NCBI GenBank assembly: GCA_028287725.1
Contig: JAQBPC010000309.1
Span: forward strand, 1-6,987
Direction: 5' to 3'
DNA from: Chloroflexota bacterium
GTDB taxonomy: Bacteria > Chloroflexota > UBA5177 > JANWHV01
DNA length: 6,987 nucleotides
The notes below the pieces were generated by a model, which searched no databases, was not told where the DNA came from, and saw only the letters and a program-made list of their open reading frames with translations. The position numbers and the translations under genes were made by a program. The first letter of the stretch is position 1, and each line of letters opens with the position of its first letter. Of the stretch, positions 5,744 to 6,987 are shown piece after piece.

Positions 5744-6987
5744 ATGCGTAAGCCCATTCGCGGTTTGCTAATCTCGCTGCCTGCCCTTGTCGGCCTTGCG
5801 CTAGTCAGCGCCGGCGGTCAGACTCGAGCCGCCTACACTCCAAGTCGCGCAGGAGATAACGGCACCCTGACCGTATTCGCGGCTGCATCTCTCACAGAGG
5901 CCTTCAACAACATCGGCAGCTCATTTGCCAAGGCCAACAATTTGAGTGTGCATTTCAACTTCGCGGGCTCCGATGCCCTCGTTACCCAACTTGGCCAGGG
6001 CGCGCCCGCCGACGTATTCGCTTCGGCTAATCAGACGCAGATGAACATCGCCATTCAGAAGGGACTTATTCGATCTACTCCATCCGTGTTCGTGCGCAAT
6101 CGGCTCGTACTTATCGTGCCAAAGAACAATCCCGCACACATATACGGTCTTCCCGATATTGGACGGCCCGGAGTAAATCTTGTCCTGGCCGCGCCTACCG
6201 TCCCAGTTGGCAAATACGCGCGCGCCGCGCTCGCCATAATGGCCGGCGACAGCGCTTTTGGCACCAACTTCATTGCGCGGGTTAAAGCCAACACCAGGTC
6301 TGAAGAGACCGATGTAAAGGCTGTTACGGCCAAAGTGAGCCTTGGCGAGGCCGATGCCGGTATCGCATATGTGACCGATGTCACGCCCTCCGTGGCCCCT
6401 AAGTTGCAAACTATCGAGATCCCACCGGCATTCAACCAGGTAGCGGTCTATCCTATCGCCGTTACGAAGGCGAGCCAGAACGCGACGCTGGCACAAAAAT
6501 TCGTCTCATACGTAGAATCGCCCGCGGGACAGGCCGTGCTGGCCGCACGCGGATTCATTACGAAGAGCCCGGTGGGTGGGGCTTCATCCTCAGTTGGCGT
6601 GAGCGGTCTGGTCACCACCCCTACAACATTTGCCCTTGCGGACCTTCAGAAACTGCCGGCGACGACCGTGCGCGTCACGCTGCGCACGGACAAAGGCACA
6701 CAAGGCGTCTACACGTATACCGGGGTACTGCTCAACACAGTGATACAGAAGGCATTCCCAGTGCCAAACTCGAGCTTTAAGAACGACATTGTCCGACAGT
6801 ACGTGACAGTCGGCGCCACCGACGGGTACCAGGTGACTATCGGCATGGCCGAAATCCTGCCGCAGTTTGGACACCAACAGATCATTTTGGCCTATCAGCG
6901 CAACGGCAAGCTTCTCTCCGCTGCTGAGGGTGCGGTGCGTCTGATCGTACCGGGCGACAATGTTGCGGGACGCTGGGTCTCCAATGT
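5744..6987 (+). CDS. Secreted molybdate-binding protein (ModA-type) fused to a molybdopterin-binding-like domain; partial at right edge
   Basis: From the ATG at 5744 (GGGAG at 5734-5738) there are 414 open codons up to the window end. Residues 1-30 form a Sec signal peptide, probably cut around residue 30, with no lipobox. Residues about 41-275 are a periplasmic-binding-protein domain of the ModA type, which captures molybdate or tungstate for an ABC importer. It shows VFAAASLTEAF (44-54), FAGSDALVTQL (73-83), GAPADVFASA (86-95), VPVGKYAR (153-160), and GEADAGIAYVTD (201-212) with Tyr209 at the usual ligand position. Ser49 and Ser76 match oxyanion-binding serines. After a Ser/Gly/Val linker (about 276-290), residues 291-414 resemble the oxidoreductase molybdopterin-binding domain (PF00174-like): ALADLQKLPATTVRV, YTGVLL, VGATDGYQVTIGMAEILP and VPGDNVAGRWVSN. 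No cysteine occurs in the visible protein, so the usual molybdenum-ligating Cys is absent. An ordinary ModA has about 230-260 residues and ends where the linker begins. The stop is beyond the window; few residues should remain. The modB/modC genes may follow but are not visible. Confidence 0.88.
   Translation, partial: MRKPIRGLLISLPALVGLALVSAGGQTRAAYTPSRAGDNGTLTVFAAASLTEAFNNIGSSFAKANNLSVHFNFAGSDALVTQLGQGAPADVFASANQTQMNIAIQKGLIRSTPSVFVRNRLVLIVPKNNPAHIYGLPDIGRPGVNLVLAAPTVPVGKYARAALAIMAGDSAFGTNFIARVKANTRSEETDVKAVTAKVSLGEADAGIAYVTDVTPSVAPKLQTIEIPPAFNQVAVYPIAVTKASQNATLAQKFVSYVESPAGQAVLAARGFITKSPVGGASSSVGVSGLVTTPTTFALADLQKLPATTVRVTLRTDKGTQGVYTYTGVLLNTVIQKAFPVPNSSFKNDIVRQYVTVGATDGYQVTIGMAEILPQFGHQQIILAYQRNGKLLSAAEGAVRLIVPGDNVAGRWVSN

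Noticed and set aside
5921..6496. Long minus-strand open frame of 191 codons
   Set aside because: It is antisense to the clearly recognisable ModA domain and its translation has no domain-like pattern.

Overview
The window comes from a bacterial chromosome with moderately high GC, sparse coding and gaps of roughly 140 to 350 bases. I see no phage, transposon, CRISPR or RNA genes. The protein types suggest a free-living, probably soil-dwelling bacterium from a group such as Chloroflexota or a deep actinobacterial lineage: a two-TM channel-like protein, a secreted Asp-box propeller, uronate isomerase, a GYD-domain protein, a PadR regulator and a ModA fusion. This placement is inference from gene style and is weak.

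Left part, minus strand (1-2529): the 5' part of a membrane protein that looks like the N-terminus of a potassium-channel-type protein runs off the left edge. Upstream of it is a complete secreted six-bladed Asp-box (BNR) beta-propeller (527-1984). Beyond that lies a 98-residue three-TM protein (2233-2529), which looks like only the C-terminal half of a larger membrane-protein family and is probably a remnant. The gaps are too wide to call these genes one operon.

Middle (2530-4519): an untranslated stretch of about 350 bases leads into uronate isomerase UxaC on the plus strand. Its real start is most likely at 2882, not the longer in-frame start at 2738. It is alone; no uxuA/uxuB/kdgK-type partners are visible. 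A perfect 14-bp hairpin follows it, in the convergent gap before the next gene.

Right part (4520-6987): a small GYD-domain protein (minus) and a PadR-family repressor (plus) are divergently transcribed from an AT-rich intergenic region. That region holds a good sigma70-type promoter, an inverted repeat between its -35 and -10, and a 24-bp imperfect palindrome over the expected transcription start, which fits autoregulation. Downstream, on the same strand, is a secreted molybdate-binding ModA-type protein. It continues, after a short linker, into a second domain resembling the molybdopterin-binding domain of sulfite-oxidase-type enzymes, but without any cysteine. It runs off the right edge and is the most unusual item in the window. 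Whether PadR, GYD and the ModA fusion form one functional unit cannot be settled from this sequence.
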